From NCBI GenBank assembly GCA_947564495.1, contig CANOCD010000035.1, positions 1 through 8,720 of the forward strand: DNA of 8,720 bases, in the 5' to 3' direction. Below the pieces are notes generated by a model. It was not told the origin of the DNA. It saw only the letters and a list, made by a program, of their open reading frames with translations, and searched no databases. The position numbers and the translations under genes are program-made. The number at the start of each line of letters is the position of its first letter. Within the stretch, counting starts at the first letter, position 1. Source of the stretch: an uncultured Angelakisella sp. Lineage in GTDB: Bacteria > Bacillota > Clostridia > Oscillospirales > Ruminococcaceae. Positions 1 through 5,957 of this stretch are shown here, piece by piece.

Positions 1-3
1 AAC

Positions 4-10
4 CGTGCCA
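4..10 (-). promoter_or_regulatory. Partial sigma-54 promoter (-24 element) at the left edge
   Basis: Read on the minus strand, this is TGGCACG preceded by GT, which matches the sigma-54 -24 consensus exactly. The -12 TTGC element would fall four bases further on, outside the window, so the promoter is only half visible. It would fire leftward into a gene beyond the window. The adjacent activator gene and the inverted-repeat cluster about 110 bp upstream support it. A 7-base match alone could be chance. Confidence 0.5.
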
Positions 11-106
11 ACTTTTTGGGGGAGCAAAAAATTTTCTCAAATCACCAATATCGTTCCCCTTTGAGGAGTGATTTTGATCGGTCACGTTTCGTGGGTCGGA
101 ACTTTA

Positions 107-159
107 TTGTTGCATCTGCAACGTTGCAACTGCAACAATTTTGCTGCAAAAACTGCAAC
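107..159. promoter_or_regulatory. Candidate enhancer (UAS) cluster for the PrpR-type activator
   Basis: Two adjacent 14-mers, GTTGCATCTGCAAC (109-122) and GTTGCAACTGCAAC (123-136), differ at one base, and each is an interrupted palindrome with arms GTTGCA/TGCAAC. Together, 107-138 forms a 32-bp near-palindrome centred at 122/123. It is followed by TTTTGCTGCAAAA (139-151) and a further TGCAAC half-site (154-159). The cluster is intergenic, downstream of the activator stop and about 113 bp upstream of the leftward -24 element. That is the usual distance for a sigma-54 activator's upstream activating sequence. Binding by the activator encoded at 239-2149 is inferred from proximity and symmetry. 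Confidence 0.6.
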
Positions 160-216
160 AGGGGGAAGGAGGGGATCATCGTTTTCCAAATTATTCCAGA
201 AAAGAACGGGCCCGCC

Positions 217-232
217 GGGGCGGACACGCCCC
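217..232 (-). terminator. Possible weak hairpin after the activator gene
   Basis: A six-base-pair GC stem (GGGGCG/CGCCCC, 4-nt loop) lies just downstream of the activator stop. On the minus strand it is followed by a GC-rich run and then only a TTCTTTTC stretch, so it is not a textbook intrinsic terminator. It may still attenuate transcription before the leftward sigma-54 promoter. Confidence 0.3.
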
Positions 233-238
233 GTATGG

Positions 239-2149
239 TCAGCTGATGCCGTATTTTCGCATCTTCCGCCAAAGGGTGGTGCGGTCGATGCCCAGGAGGA
301 GGGCGGCGCCGGTCCGGCTGCCCCGGCATTCCGCCAGGGCCCGGCGGATCTGTTCGGCCTCCCCGGCGCCGGGGCGGGAGGGCTTCGGGACGGCCGGGAG
401 CGCCCCCTCCGGCCCGGGCTCCACGTCCCGGGGGTAGAGGGCCTCCTCCATGACCCCCCGGGTGACAGGGCCCCCGCCGGCAAGGGACAGCGCCCGCTCC
501 ACGATGTTCCGCAGCTCCCGGATGTTCCCCGCAAAGGGGTACTGCTCCAGAAGGAGGAGGGCCTCCGGGTCGATGCAGGGGGTCTCCACCCCCTGCTGCC
601 GGCAGAGGGACCCCAGGAAGTGGCGGAAGAGCAGCTCCACGTCCCCCTCCCGGTCCCGGAGGGGCGGCAGGAAGAGGCGGAGAATATCCAGGCGGTACAT
701 CAGGTCCCGGCGGAACTTCCCCCCGTCCAGCAGCTGGGAGACGCTCCGGTTGGTGCAGGAGATGATCCGGGCGTCCACGTCGATGACCTTGTCGTCGCCG
801 ATCCGCCGCACCTGGCGCTCCTGGAGCACCCGGAGGAGCTTGCTTTGGGTGGAGGGGGAGATCTCGGTGATCTCGTCCAGGAGCAGGGTGCCCCCGTGGG
901 CCTGCTCGAAGAGGCCCATTTTTCCTCCCCGGCTGGCCCCGGTGAAGGCCCCCTCCACATGGCCGAAGAGCTCGCTCTCCAGGAGGTTCTCCGGCAGGGC
1001 GGCGCAGTTGATGGCCACGAAGGGGCCGTTCTTCCGCCGGCTGGCGTTGTGGATGCTCTGGGCGAAAAGCTCCTTGCCGGTTCCGGTCTCCCCGATGATG
1101 ATGACGTTGGAATCCGACTGGGCGTAGCGCCCCGCCGTCTGGATGGTCTGGCGGATGATCTCGCTGCGGTGGATGATGTCGTCGAAGGTGTACCGGGCCT
1201 TGAGCCCCCGGCCGCTGAGCTTCCGCCGGATCTGGCCCTCCAGCTCCTGGATCAGGGTGACGTCGGTGAGGTGGAACACCGCCCCGGAGATGCTCCCGGT
1301 GGCGATGACCGGGGAGCACTGGACCGAAACGGTGGTCTTGGTCCCGGGGATCATCAGGATCTTGCCCTCGCTGGCCTGCTGGGTCTTAAAGACCGCCTGA
1401 AAGACGGGGTAGAGGTAGGGGAGGGCCTGCTCCAGGGGGCGGCCCATGAGGCTGATGCCGCCGTTCATCTTCTGGATGACCCGGTTGCGGACCCGGATCA
1501 CCCCCTGGGCGTCCACAAAGCAGATGCCGTCCTTGGCGGAGTAGATGACCGTCTTGTACATCTGGGAGATGACCTGCTCATGGCGGAGCTGCTGCACCGT
1601 GCGGACGGCCTCGTTGAGGGCGTGGAGGACCGTTTCCTCCCCGGTGCGGATCACCACGGCGGGGAGGCCCCGCTGCCGGGCCAGGGTGACGGCGGAATAG
1701 CCCCCGATGACGGCGTCGCAGCCGGAGGCCAGCACCCGGTCCATGACTTGGGGGAGCTCCTCGTGCCCCGCCGAGGAAAAGACCTCCCCCTGGAGCCCCA
1801 GCAGGCGGAAGATGTCCTCCGTCTCGTACATCTGGCCGAAAAAGCCGCAGAGGGCCACCTTTCGGGGGCGGAGCTGTTCCCTGCACTCCTGGACGGCCCG
1901 GATGATGTCGTAGCCGGAGATGGACAGGTCGATGGTGGGGATGTTGGTGTAGGCGGCCGCCGCCTTCCGGGCGCTGTAGCCCCGGGCGATGACGGCGTCG
2001 TAGTGTTTGGCGAGCCGGGGCGGGGTGTCTTCCACCCGGATCACCTTGATGTCGGCGGAAAGCTCCTGGTGCCGGGGGTGGTTGTCCAGGACCCGCTTGA
2101 CGATCTGTTCCAGCTCGGGGTAGGGGACGATGAAAAGAAGGTGGATCAT
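239..2149 (-). CDS. Sigma-54-dependent activator, PrpR_N-PAS-AAA+-Fis HTH
   Basis: This is a 636-residue bacterial enhancer-binding protein that remodels sigma-54 RNA polymerase by ATP hydrolysis. Residues about 1-190 form a PrpR_N-type ligand-sensing domain, about 195-305 a PAS domain, and about 320-555 the AAA+ module. The AAA+ module carries Walker A GETGTGKE (353-360), the sigma-54-contacting GAFTGA loop (400-405), Walker B TLLLDE (421-426) and the arginine-rich segment around 480-500. A Fis-type helix-turn-helix occupies about 598-633. The ATG is chosen because AAAGGAG lies 9-10 nt upstream and PrpR_N similarity begins there; the same frame stays open far upstream without coding character. 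It is divergent from the otnK-otnC operon, which has a sigma-54 promoter, so it is very likely that operon's activator. The PrpR_N domain suggests an organic acid ligand, probably a tetronate-type sugar acid rather than 2-methylcitrate, since no prpBCD genes are present. Identity is firm; the ligand is inference. Confidence 0.95.
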   Translation of the reverse strand: MIHLLFIVPYPELEQIVKRVLDNHPRHQELSADIKVIRVEDTPPRLAKHYDAVIARGYSARKAAAAYTNIPTIDLSISGYDIIRAVQECREQLRPRKVALCGFFGQMYETEDIFRLLGLQGEVFSSAGHEELPQVMDRVLASGCDAVIGGYSAVTLARQRGLPAVVIRTGEETVLHALNEAVRTVQQLRHEQVISQMYKTVIYSAKDGICFVDAQGVIRVRNRVIQKMNGGISLMGRPLEQALPYLYPVFQAVFKTQQASEGKILMIPGTKTTVSVQCSPVIATGSISGAVFHLTDVTLIQELEGQIRRKLSGRGLKARYTFDDIIHRSEIIRQTIQTAGRYAQSDSNVIIIGETGTGKELFAQSIHNASRRKNGPFVAINCAALPENLLESELFGHVEGAFTGASRGGKMGLFEQAHGGTLLLDEITEISPSTQSKLLRVLQERQVRRIGDDKVIDVDARIISCTNRSVSQLLDGGKFRRDLMYRLDILRLFLPPLRDREGDVELLFRHFLGSLCRQQGVETPCIDPEALLLLEQYPFAGNIRELRNIVERALSLAGGGPVTRGVMEEALYPRDVEPGPEGALPAVPKPSRPGAGEAEQIRRALAECRGSRTGAALLLGIDRTTLWRKMRKYGIS

Positions 2150-2196
2150 GGCGGTGAGCTCCTTTCGGGGCGTTTCATCGGTTGCGTGTATGTATG

Positions 2197-2225
2197 ATTT
2201 TACAACATCCTGCCGAAAATTGCAA
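2197..2225 (-). promoter_or_regulatory. Predicted sigma-A promoter of the activator gene
   Basis: On the minus strand, TTGCAA (2225-2220) and TAAAAT (2202-2197) are separated by exactly 17 bp, placing the start near 2190 with a leader of about 40 nt. The -35 box sits inside the palindrome ATTGCAAT (2219-2226). Its TTGCAA core also occurs in the enhancer cluster near the left edge, so the activator may repress its own gene here. The -35 matches consensus at four of six bases. Confidence 0.5.
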
Positions 2226-2262
2226 TCAGAGACCCTGCGTCCCCCGTCCCTTGGGGGATGCT

Positions 2263-2278
2263 TGGCACGATCCTTGCT
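2263..2278 (+). promoter_or_regulatory. Sigma-54 (-24/-12) promoter of otnK-otnC
   Basis: TGGCACG-N4-TTGCT matches the sigma-54 consensus at every strongly conserved position. The invariant GG (2264-2265) and GC (2276-2277) are separated by the canonical 10 bp. The start is expected near 2289, giving a 44-nt leader. The divergent sigma-54 activator gene next to it strongly supports the call. A TATAAT at 2278-2283 overlaps it but has no -35 box at a workable distance. Confidence 0.88.
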
Positions 2279-2332
2279 ATAATACAACAGCAGTACCTCA
2301 AAGACCAAATTCTGTTGCAGGAGGAAACTATC

Positions 2333-3574
2333 ATGGCAGTTTTGGGATGTATCGCCGACGATTTTACCGGGGCCAGCGACGCTGCCTCCTTTCTCGTCAA
2401 AGGGGGGATGAGCGTCTGCCTTTACAACGGGGTGCCGGACCGGGGCGGGCCGGCGGCGGGGACCCAGGCCATCGTCATCGCCCTGAAATCCAGGACCCAG
2501 GAGACCAAAGGGGCGGTGGCGGACAGCCTGGCGGCGGCGGGCTTTCTTCTGGAGCAGGGGGCGAAGCAGCTCTACTTCAAATACTGCTCCACCTTTGATT
2601 CCACCCCGGAGGGGAACATCGGCCCGGTGGCCGACGCCCTGATGGAGCGTGTGGGCGCCCCCTACACCCTCCTTTGTCCCTCCCTGCCGGCCAATGGCCG
2701 AACCGTGGAAAAGGGGGAGCTCTTCGTGAACGGCGTCCCCCTCCACCGGAGCCATATGAAGGACCACCCCCTGACCCCCATGGGGGACTGCCGTATTGAC
2801 CGGCTCATGGCCCCCCAGAGCCGGTATCCCAGCCGGGTGCTGGCCCGGGAGGAACTGGAGGGTTTCCGGGCCCCCGAAAGCCCCTGCTACCTGATCCCGG
2901 ACTACGCCACCGACGAGGACGGGAGGCGTATCGCCCGGGCCTTCGGGAAACTCCCCCTCCTCACCGGCGGCAGCGGGCTGCTGGAGCACCTGGCCGGGGA
3001 ATGGACCGGGGAGACGGCGGGGAAGGGGACCATCCCCAAAAGCGGCACCCGGGGCCGGGCCCTGCTCCTGGCGGGGAGCTGCTCCAAGGCCACCCTGGGG
3101 CAGATCGCCTGGTATCAGGCCCAGGGAAAGCCCTCCTACAAGCTGGACCCCGCCGCCCTGCTGAACGGGACCCAGACCCCGGAGGACGCCTGGGACTTCG
3201 TCGCCGCCTGTCAGGGGACGGGGGACGCCGTGCTGGTGTACAGCTCGGACAGCCCGGAGCGGGTCCGGGAGTACCAGAAGCTGGGGGCCGGGAAGGTGGC
3301 CGCCCTCCTGGAGGGCATCACCGCCGGGCTGGCCCAAAAAGCGGTGGAGGCGGGCTTCACCCGGATCATCTCCGCCGGGGGGGAGACCTCCGGGGCGGTG
3401 ACCAAGGGGCTGGGGTTCCGGTCCTACCTCATCGGCCCCAGCGTCGCCCCCGGGGTGCCGGTGATGGTCCCCGCCCAGGCCCCCAACATCCGCCTGGTGC
3501 TGAAAAGCGGCAACTTCGGCGGGGAGGATTTCTTCGGCAAGGCCCTGGAGATGACCGGGGAAAACGGTCTTTGA
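2333..3574 (+). CDS. otnK: 3-oxo-tetronate kinase, four-carbon acid sugar kinase family
   Basis: This 413-residue protein belongs to the four-carbon acid-sugar kinase family (formerly DUF1537), whose members are about 410-430 residues. It phosphorylates a 3-oxo-tetronate (3-dehydro-erythronate or -threonate) at the 4-hydroxyl using ATP, in the cytosol. Family signatures are IADDFTGASD (7-16) in the substrate domain, KYCSTFDSTPEGNIGPVADAL (83-103), PANGRT (119-124) and HMKDHPLTPM (141-150). The C-terminal nucleotide domain has AGGETSGAV (348-356) and the terminal KSGNFGGEDFF block (391-401). The ATG at 2333 has AGGAGG 8 nt upstream and starts directly at the conserved N-terminus. The gene lies 18 nt before the decarboxylase gene that would use its product and downstream of a sigma-54 promoter. 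The family is certain; the substrate stereoisomer cannot be read from the sequence. Confidence 0.93.
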   Translation: MAVLGCIADDFTGASDAASFLVKGGMSVCLYNGVPDRGGPAAGTQAIVIALKSRTQETKGAVADSLAAAGFLLEQGAKQLYFKYCSTFDSTPEGNIGPVADALMERVGAPYTLLCPSLPANGRTVEKGELFVNGVPLHRSHMKDHPLTPMGDCRIDRLMAPQSRYPSRVLAREELEGFRAPESPCYLIPDYATDEDGRRIARAFGKLPLLTGGSGLLEHLAGEWTGETAGKGTIPKSGTRGRALLLAGSCSKATLGQIAWYQAQGKPSYKLDPAALLNGTQTPEDAWDFVAACQGTGDAVLVYSSDSPERVREYQKLGAGKVAALLEGITAGLAQKAVEAGFTRIISAGGETSGAVTKGLGFRSYLIGPSVAPGVPVMVPAQAPNIRLVLKSGNFGGEDFFGKALEMTGENGL

Positions 3575-3592
3575 GGAAAGGAGACGACAGCG

Positions 3593-4180
3593 TTGGAACA
3601 GAACTTGGAGCAGAAACTGGAGCAGGCCGTCTGGGCGGCCCGCAGCCTTTTTGAGCGGGGGAAAACAGCCGGGTCCTCGGCGAACATGAGCTTCCGCCAC
3701 GGGGAGAAGATCTACATCACCGCCAGCGGCAGCTGCTTCGGGACCTTGGTGCCGGGGGACTTCACGGCGATCTCCATGGCGGGGGAGCCCCTGGGAGAGC
3801 GAAAGCCCAGCAAGGAGTGGCCCCTCCACCTGGCCCTCTTCGAGAAGTCCCCGGAGATCGGGGCGGTGATCCACACCCACAGCACCTATTCCGTCCTCTG
3901 GAGCTTCGTGCCGAACCTGCCGGAGCGGGACTGCATCCCGGACCACACCCCCTACCTGAAGATGAAGCTGGGGACGGTGGGGACGGTGCCCTACGAAAAG
4001 CCCGGCTCCCAGGCACTCTTTGACGCCTTCCGCCAGCGGGCGGGGGACAGCGACGGCTTTCTCCTGAAAAACCACGGCCCCGTGGTGCCGGGGAAGGACG
4101 TGATGGACGCCTTCTACTGCCTGGAGGAGCTGGAGGAGAGCGCCCGGATCGCCTGGGAGCTTTTCCGGGCGGGAATTTAG
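3593..4180 (+). CDS. otnC: 3-oxo-tetronate 4-phosphate decarboxylase (class II aldolase family)
   Basis: This 195-residue enzyme of the class II aldolase/adducin family is slightly shorter than typical OtnC (about 210). It should decarboxylate 3-oxo-tetronate 4-phosphate to dihydroxyacetone phosphate and CO2, feeding glycolysis. Visible signatures are GSSANMS (28-33, usually GSSGN), TASGSCFG (43-50), PSKEWPLH with likely catalytic Glu75, HTHST (94-98, zinc ligands His94 and His96), and KNHGPV (159-164) with the third zinc ligand His161. The order and spacing fit OtnC better than fuculose- or ribulose-phosphate aldolases. The start is TTG at 3593, because AAAGGAG sits 9 nt upstream and the first in-frame ATG (codon 32) would remove part of the conserved fold. 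It lies 18 nt after otnK and is translated from the same mRNA. Confidence 0.88.
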   Translation: MEQNLEQKLEQAVWAARSLFERGKTAGSSANMSFRHGEKIYITASGSCFGTLVPGDFTAISMAGEPLGERKPSKEWPLHLALFEKSPEIGAVIHTHSTYSVLWSFVPNLPERDCIPDHTPYLKMKLGTVGTVPYEKPGSQALFDAFRQRAGDSDGFLLKNHGPVVPGKDVMDAFYCLEELEESARIAWELFRAGI

Positions 4181-4203
4181 GAAGGAACACAGCGGTTTTA
4201 TTC

Positions 4204-4230
4204 GACCCCCGGTTGAACCGGGGGTCTTGT
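4204..4230 (+). terminator. Intrinsic terminator of the otnK-otnC operon
   Basis: A perfect 9-bp stem, GACCCCCGG (4204-4212) and CCGGGGGTC (4218-4226), with a TTGAA loop lies 24 nt after the otnC stop. It is followed by TTGTTG, a short and interrupted U-tract. The stem is very stable and the position is right; the weak U-tract lowers certainty. Confidence 0.7.
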
Positions 4231-4308
4231 TGCGCCGGGGGCGGGCCTCCGGAAGGGAAAAGATCCTTCCCCGGGCAGGGGTGACCCCTTCCCTCCAGCC
4301 CCGCTCCG

Positions 4309-4317
4309 TGGTATAAT
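4309..4317 (+). promoter_or_regulatory. Extended -10 sigma-A promoter of the HAD phosphatase operon
   Basis: TGGTATAAT is a perfect extended -10 element (TGnTATAAT), with TATAAT at 4312-4317. The start would be near 4324, about 27 nt before the ATG at 4351. No good -35 is visible 17 bp upstream (TTCCCT), as is common for extended -10 promoters. It lies after the previous operon's terminator. Confidence 0.65.
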
Positions 4318-4350
4318 AAGACCCATCAACCAACACGAGGTGACATTTCC

Positions 4351-5001
4351 ATGAAGCCTACCCTTCTTTTCGACCTGGACGGCACCCTCCTGGATTCCCT
4401 GGCGGACATCACCCGGTGCGGCAACGAGGCCCTGGCCCTCTCCGGGCTGCCTTTGCGTGCCCAGGAGGACTACCGGGGCTACATCGGCAACGGGGCCCGG
4501 CTCCTGGTCCGCCGGATGCTGGCCCCGGAGGACCGCCCCGCCTGGGAGGAGCGGGTCTACGCCGACTATATGCGGATCTACGAGGACCTCTGCGCCAAGG
4601 GCTGCCGGCCCTTCCCCGGTATCCTTGCCATGCTCCGGACCCTCCGGGAGGCGGGCTTTCTCACGGCGGTGATCTCCAACAAGCCGGACAGCCAGACCCG
4701 GCGGGTCTGGGAGAGCACCTTCGGGGACACCCTGGACCTGGCCCAGGGCCAGCTGGAGGGCATTCCCACAAAGCCGGACCCCGCCGGTCCCCGGGAGGTC
4801 CTCCGCCGTCTGGGCGGGAGCTGCGCCGCCTATGTCGGGGACTCGGAGGTGGATATGCAGACCGGCAAAAACTGCGGTTTTTACACCATCGGGGTCACCT
4901 GGGGGATGAAGCCCCGGGAGCTCCTCCTGGAAAGCGGGGCCGACGCCCTGGCGGATTCGGTGGAGGAGCTGACCGGGCTGCTCCTGGCCCGAAAGCCATA
5001 A
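4351..5001 (+). CDS. HAD-family phosphatase, phosphoglycolate phosphatase-like
   Basis: This is a 216-residue cytosolic HAD-superfamily (subfamily IA) hydrolase, the usual length for Gph/PGP-type enzymes. All four catalytic motifs are present: DLDGT (8-12, nucleophile Asp8 and acid/base Asp10), Ser109 in ISNKPD, Lys141 in TKPDP, and GDSEVD (163-168) with the magnesium-binding acids. The alpha-helical cap lies between motifs I and II, about residues 15-90. The start has an AGGTGA ribosome site 10-11 nt upstream. The likely activity is removal of phosphate from a small metabolite such as 2-phosphoglycolate, but substrate preference in this family is poorly predictable. It has its own promoter and is followed 49 nt later by a second HAD hydrolase gene, so the two probably form an operon. 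Confidence 0.88.
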   Translation: MKPTLLFDLDGTLLDSLADITRCGNEALALSGLPLRAQEDYRGYIGNGARLLVRRMLAPEDRPAWEERVYADYMRIYEDLCAKGCRPFPGILAMLRTLREAGFLTAVISNKPDSQTRRVWESTFGDTLDLAQGQLEGIPTKPDPAGPREVLRRLGGSCAAYVGDSEVDMQTGKNCGFYTIGVTWGMKPRELLLESGADALADSVEELTGLLLARKP

Positions 5002-5050
5002 ACCGCAAAGGCGGGAGCCCGGGCGGCCCCGCCGGAAAGGATGGGATCAA

Positions 5051-5593
5051 ATGGCGATCTATTTTGACATGGACGGCGTCCTCGCCGATTTCAAGGCCGG
5101 GGTGGAGGCCCTTGGCGCCGACTATGTGCCGCTTCTCGCCAAGGACAAAAAGGCCGACGACGGGATGTGGGAGGCCATCCGGCAGAAGGACCACTTTTTC
5201 GCCGGGCTCCCGGAGATCCCCGCCGGGGTGGCGCTGTTCAAGGCCCTCATGGCGGCGGGGGAGGCCCCCCAGGTGCTGACGGCCATCCCCAAGCCCTGCC
5301 ACGGGATCGTGAACGCCGCCGGGGACAAAAAGGACTGGAACGCCCGGCACCTGGGACCGGAGGTGACGACCCACATCTGCTACCGGGCGGAAAAGGTCGG
5401 GTTCTGCCACGGGCCGGAGGACGTCCTCATCGACGACCACAGGGGGAACATCGAGGAATGGACGGCGGCCGGGGGCACCGGGGTGCTGTTCTCCGCCGGG
5501 GCTCCGGTGGCGCTGCCGGAGAGCCTGGCCCGGAAGATCGGCCTGCCGGGCCTTGACGCCGGGCAGGAGGCCCCGGAACCGGCCCTTGTCTGA
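5051..5593 (+). CDS. 5'(3')-deoxyribonucleotidase-like HAD hydrolase
   Basis: This 180-residue HAD-fold protein resembles the NT5C/5'(3')-deoxyribonucleotidase family, which dephosphorylates (deoxy)nucleoside monophosphates. Motif I, YFDMDGVLADF (4-14), carries the Asp6/Asp8 pair with Met between them, as in this family. Motif II is around Thr77 (VLTAIP), motif III Lys near 93-94 (GDKKDW), and motif IV LIDDHRGNIEEW (127-138). The cap is small. The ATG follows a GGAAAGGATGGG purine-rich stretch that serves as ribosome site. No terminator is visible between it and the preceding phosphatase gene, so I read them as one operon. The last 15 residues are low-complexity and probably disordered. Nucleotide specificity is not determinable here, and a general HAD phosphatase role is the alternative. 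Confidence 0.78.
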   Translation: MAIYFDMDGVLADFKAGVEALGADYVPLLAKDKKADDGMWEAIRQKDHFFAGLPEIPAGVALFKALMAAGEAPQVLTAIPKPCHGIVNAAGDKKDWNARHLGPEVTTHICYRAEKVGFCHGPEDVLIDDHRGNIEEWTAAGGTGVLFSAGAPVALPESLARKIGLPGLDAGQEAPEPALV

Positions 5594-5636
5594 CCAAGAG
5601 GGCGCCCGCCCCGAAAGATCATCCGCCAAAAAATCC

Positions 5637-5666
5637 TTGACAACCCCGCCGCCCCTGTTGTATAAT
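5637..5666 (+). promoter_or_regulatory. Sigma-A promoter driving the T-box leader
   Basis: TTGACA (5637-5642) and TATAAT (5661-5666) are both perfect consensus boxes, separated by 18 bp. The start is expected around 5672-5674, just upstream of the T-box Stem I. The -10 box is embedded in a perfect palindrome annotated separately. Such a strong promoter fits a gene set controlled mainly by attenuation in the leader. Confidence 0.88.
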
Positions 5667-5672
5667 ACAACA
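5656..5672. promoter_or_regulatory. Perfect 17-bp palindrome over the -10 box, candidate operator
   Basis: TGTTGTAT-A-ATACAACA is an exact inverted repeat of 8 bp arms around one base, and it contains the whole TATAAT. A protein bound here would block initiation, so it is a candidate repressor operator. The XRE-cupin regulator encoded directly downstream (5992-6576) is the obvious candidate to bind it, which is inference. The right 12 bases (TATAATACAACA) recur exactly at 2278-2289, next to the sigma-54 promoter. Confidence 0.6.
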
Positions 5673-5689
5673 AAATCAAAGACCCACTG

Positions 5690-5957
5690 TAAAGCGTTGA
5701 AGAGGACGGGGCAGTTTCCATCCGGTCTCCAGAGAGTATGCGGTCGCTGGGAGCATACGTCCGGGAAGCTGTCCGATCACCTTGGAGCCGGGACCGGAAC
5801 CCCGCTTTGGCGGCAAGTATGGACTCCCCGTTTGGCCTCGTTACCGGCCGGGGATTGTTTGATCCCTACAGAGAGGCAGGACCTTTTGGGCCTGCAATTT
5901 GGGTGGTACCGCGAGCCTTTTGGCCCGTCCCATTGTTGATGATGGGGCGGGCTTTTT
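5690..5957 (+). promoter_or_regulatory. T-box riboswitch leader, best read as isoleucine (AUC)
   Basis: The T-box sequence AATTTGGGTGGTACCGCG (5896-5913) matches the universal motif. Stem I shows the AG bulge AGAGAG (5731-5736), a GUAUGC/GCAUAC arm, distal loop GGTCGCTGGGAG (5742-5753), and an 11-bp stem 5709-5719 with 5764-5774. The lower helix GAGG (5702-5705)/CCUU (5780-5783) and GGAGC suit a kink-turn. The specifier AUC (5776-5778) sits directly before ACCUUGGAGC, the same spacing as GGC in Bacillus glyQS. Bulge UGGU (5904-5907) complements an ACCA 3' end, as in tRNA-Ile, and excludes Asp or Ser frames, whose tRNAs carry discriminator G. GAAC/AGUA around 5797-5820 looks like the Stem II S-turn. 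GGGCC (5888-5892) can pair with GGCCC (5922-5926) as antiterminator, competing with the terminator. The usual loop-E bases beside the specifier are atypical; CUG (5769-5771, Leu) is a weaker alternative. Confidence 0.93.
5923..5957 (+). terminator. T-box-regulated intrinsic terminator
   Basis: GCCCGTCCCAT (5923-5933) pairs with ATGGGGCGGGC (5942-5952), with one G-U pair and an 8-nt loop, followed by TTTTT (5953-5957). Its 5' arm shares GGCCC with the antiterminator, so uncharged tRNA binding would prevent its formation. It ends 34 nt before the first start codon of the operon. Confidence 0.9.

Noticed and set aside
107..159. A miniature CRISPR-like or simple repeat tract at the TGCAAC cluster
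   Set aside because: The units are palindromic 14-mers without spacers of CRISPR length, and their placement upstream of a sigma-54 -24 element is better explained by activator binding.
239..2149. Calling the activator PrpR of the 2-methylcitrate cycle
   Set aside because: The domain layout matches PrpR, but no prpBCDE genes are present and the divergent operon encodes tetronate enzymes.
68..2197. A 709-codon plus-strand frame opposite the activator gene
   Set aside because: It is the antisense shadow of the activator, with low-complexity Gly/Ala/Asp/Leu composition, no domain and no ribosome site.
2278..2283. TATAAT as a sigma-A promoter for otnK
   Set aside because: No -35 box occurs at 16-19 bp. 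TTGGCA and TTGGGG lie 10 and 21 bp away, while the sigma-54 elements are nearly perfect.
239..4336. A 4.1-kb uninterrupted minus-strand reading frame (1365 codons)
   Set aside because: Only its last 636 codons encode recognisable domains. The upstream part is antisense to the kinase and decarboxylase genes, is Gly/Pro/Arg-rich as expected of a GC-rich shadow frame, and crosses the activator's own promoter and the divergent sigma-54 promoter.
5775..5779. T-box specifier frames GAU (Asp) and UCA (Ser)
   Set aside because: tRNA-Asp and tRNA-Ser carry G at the discriminator position, which would need UGGC in the antiterminator bulge; the sequence has UGGU. AUC also aligns best with the spacing to GGAGC seen in known leaders.
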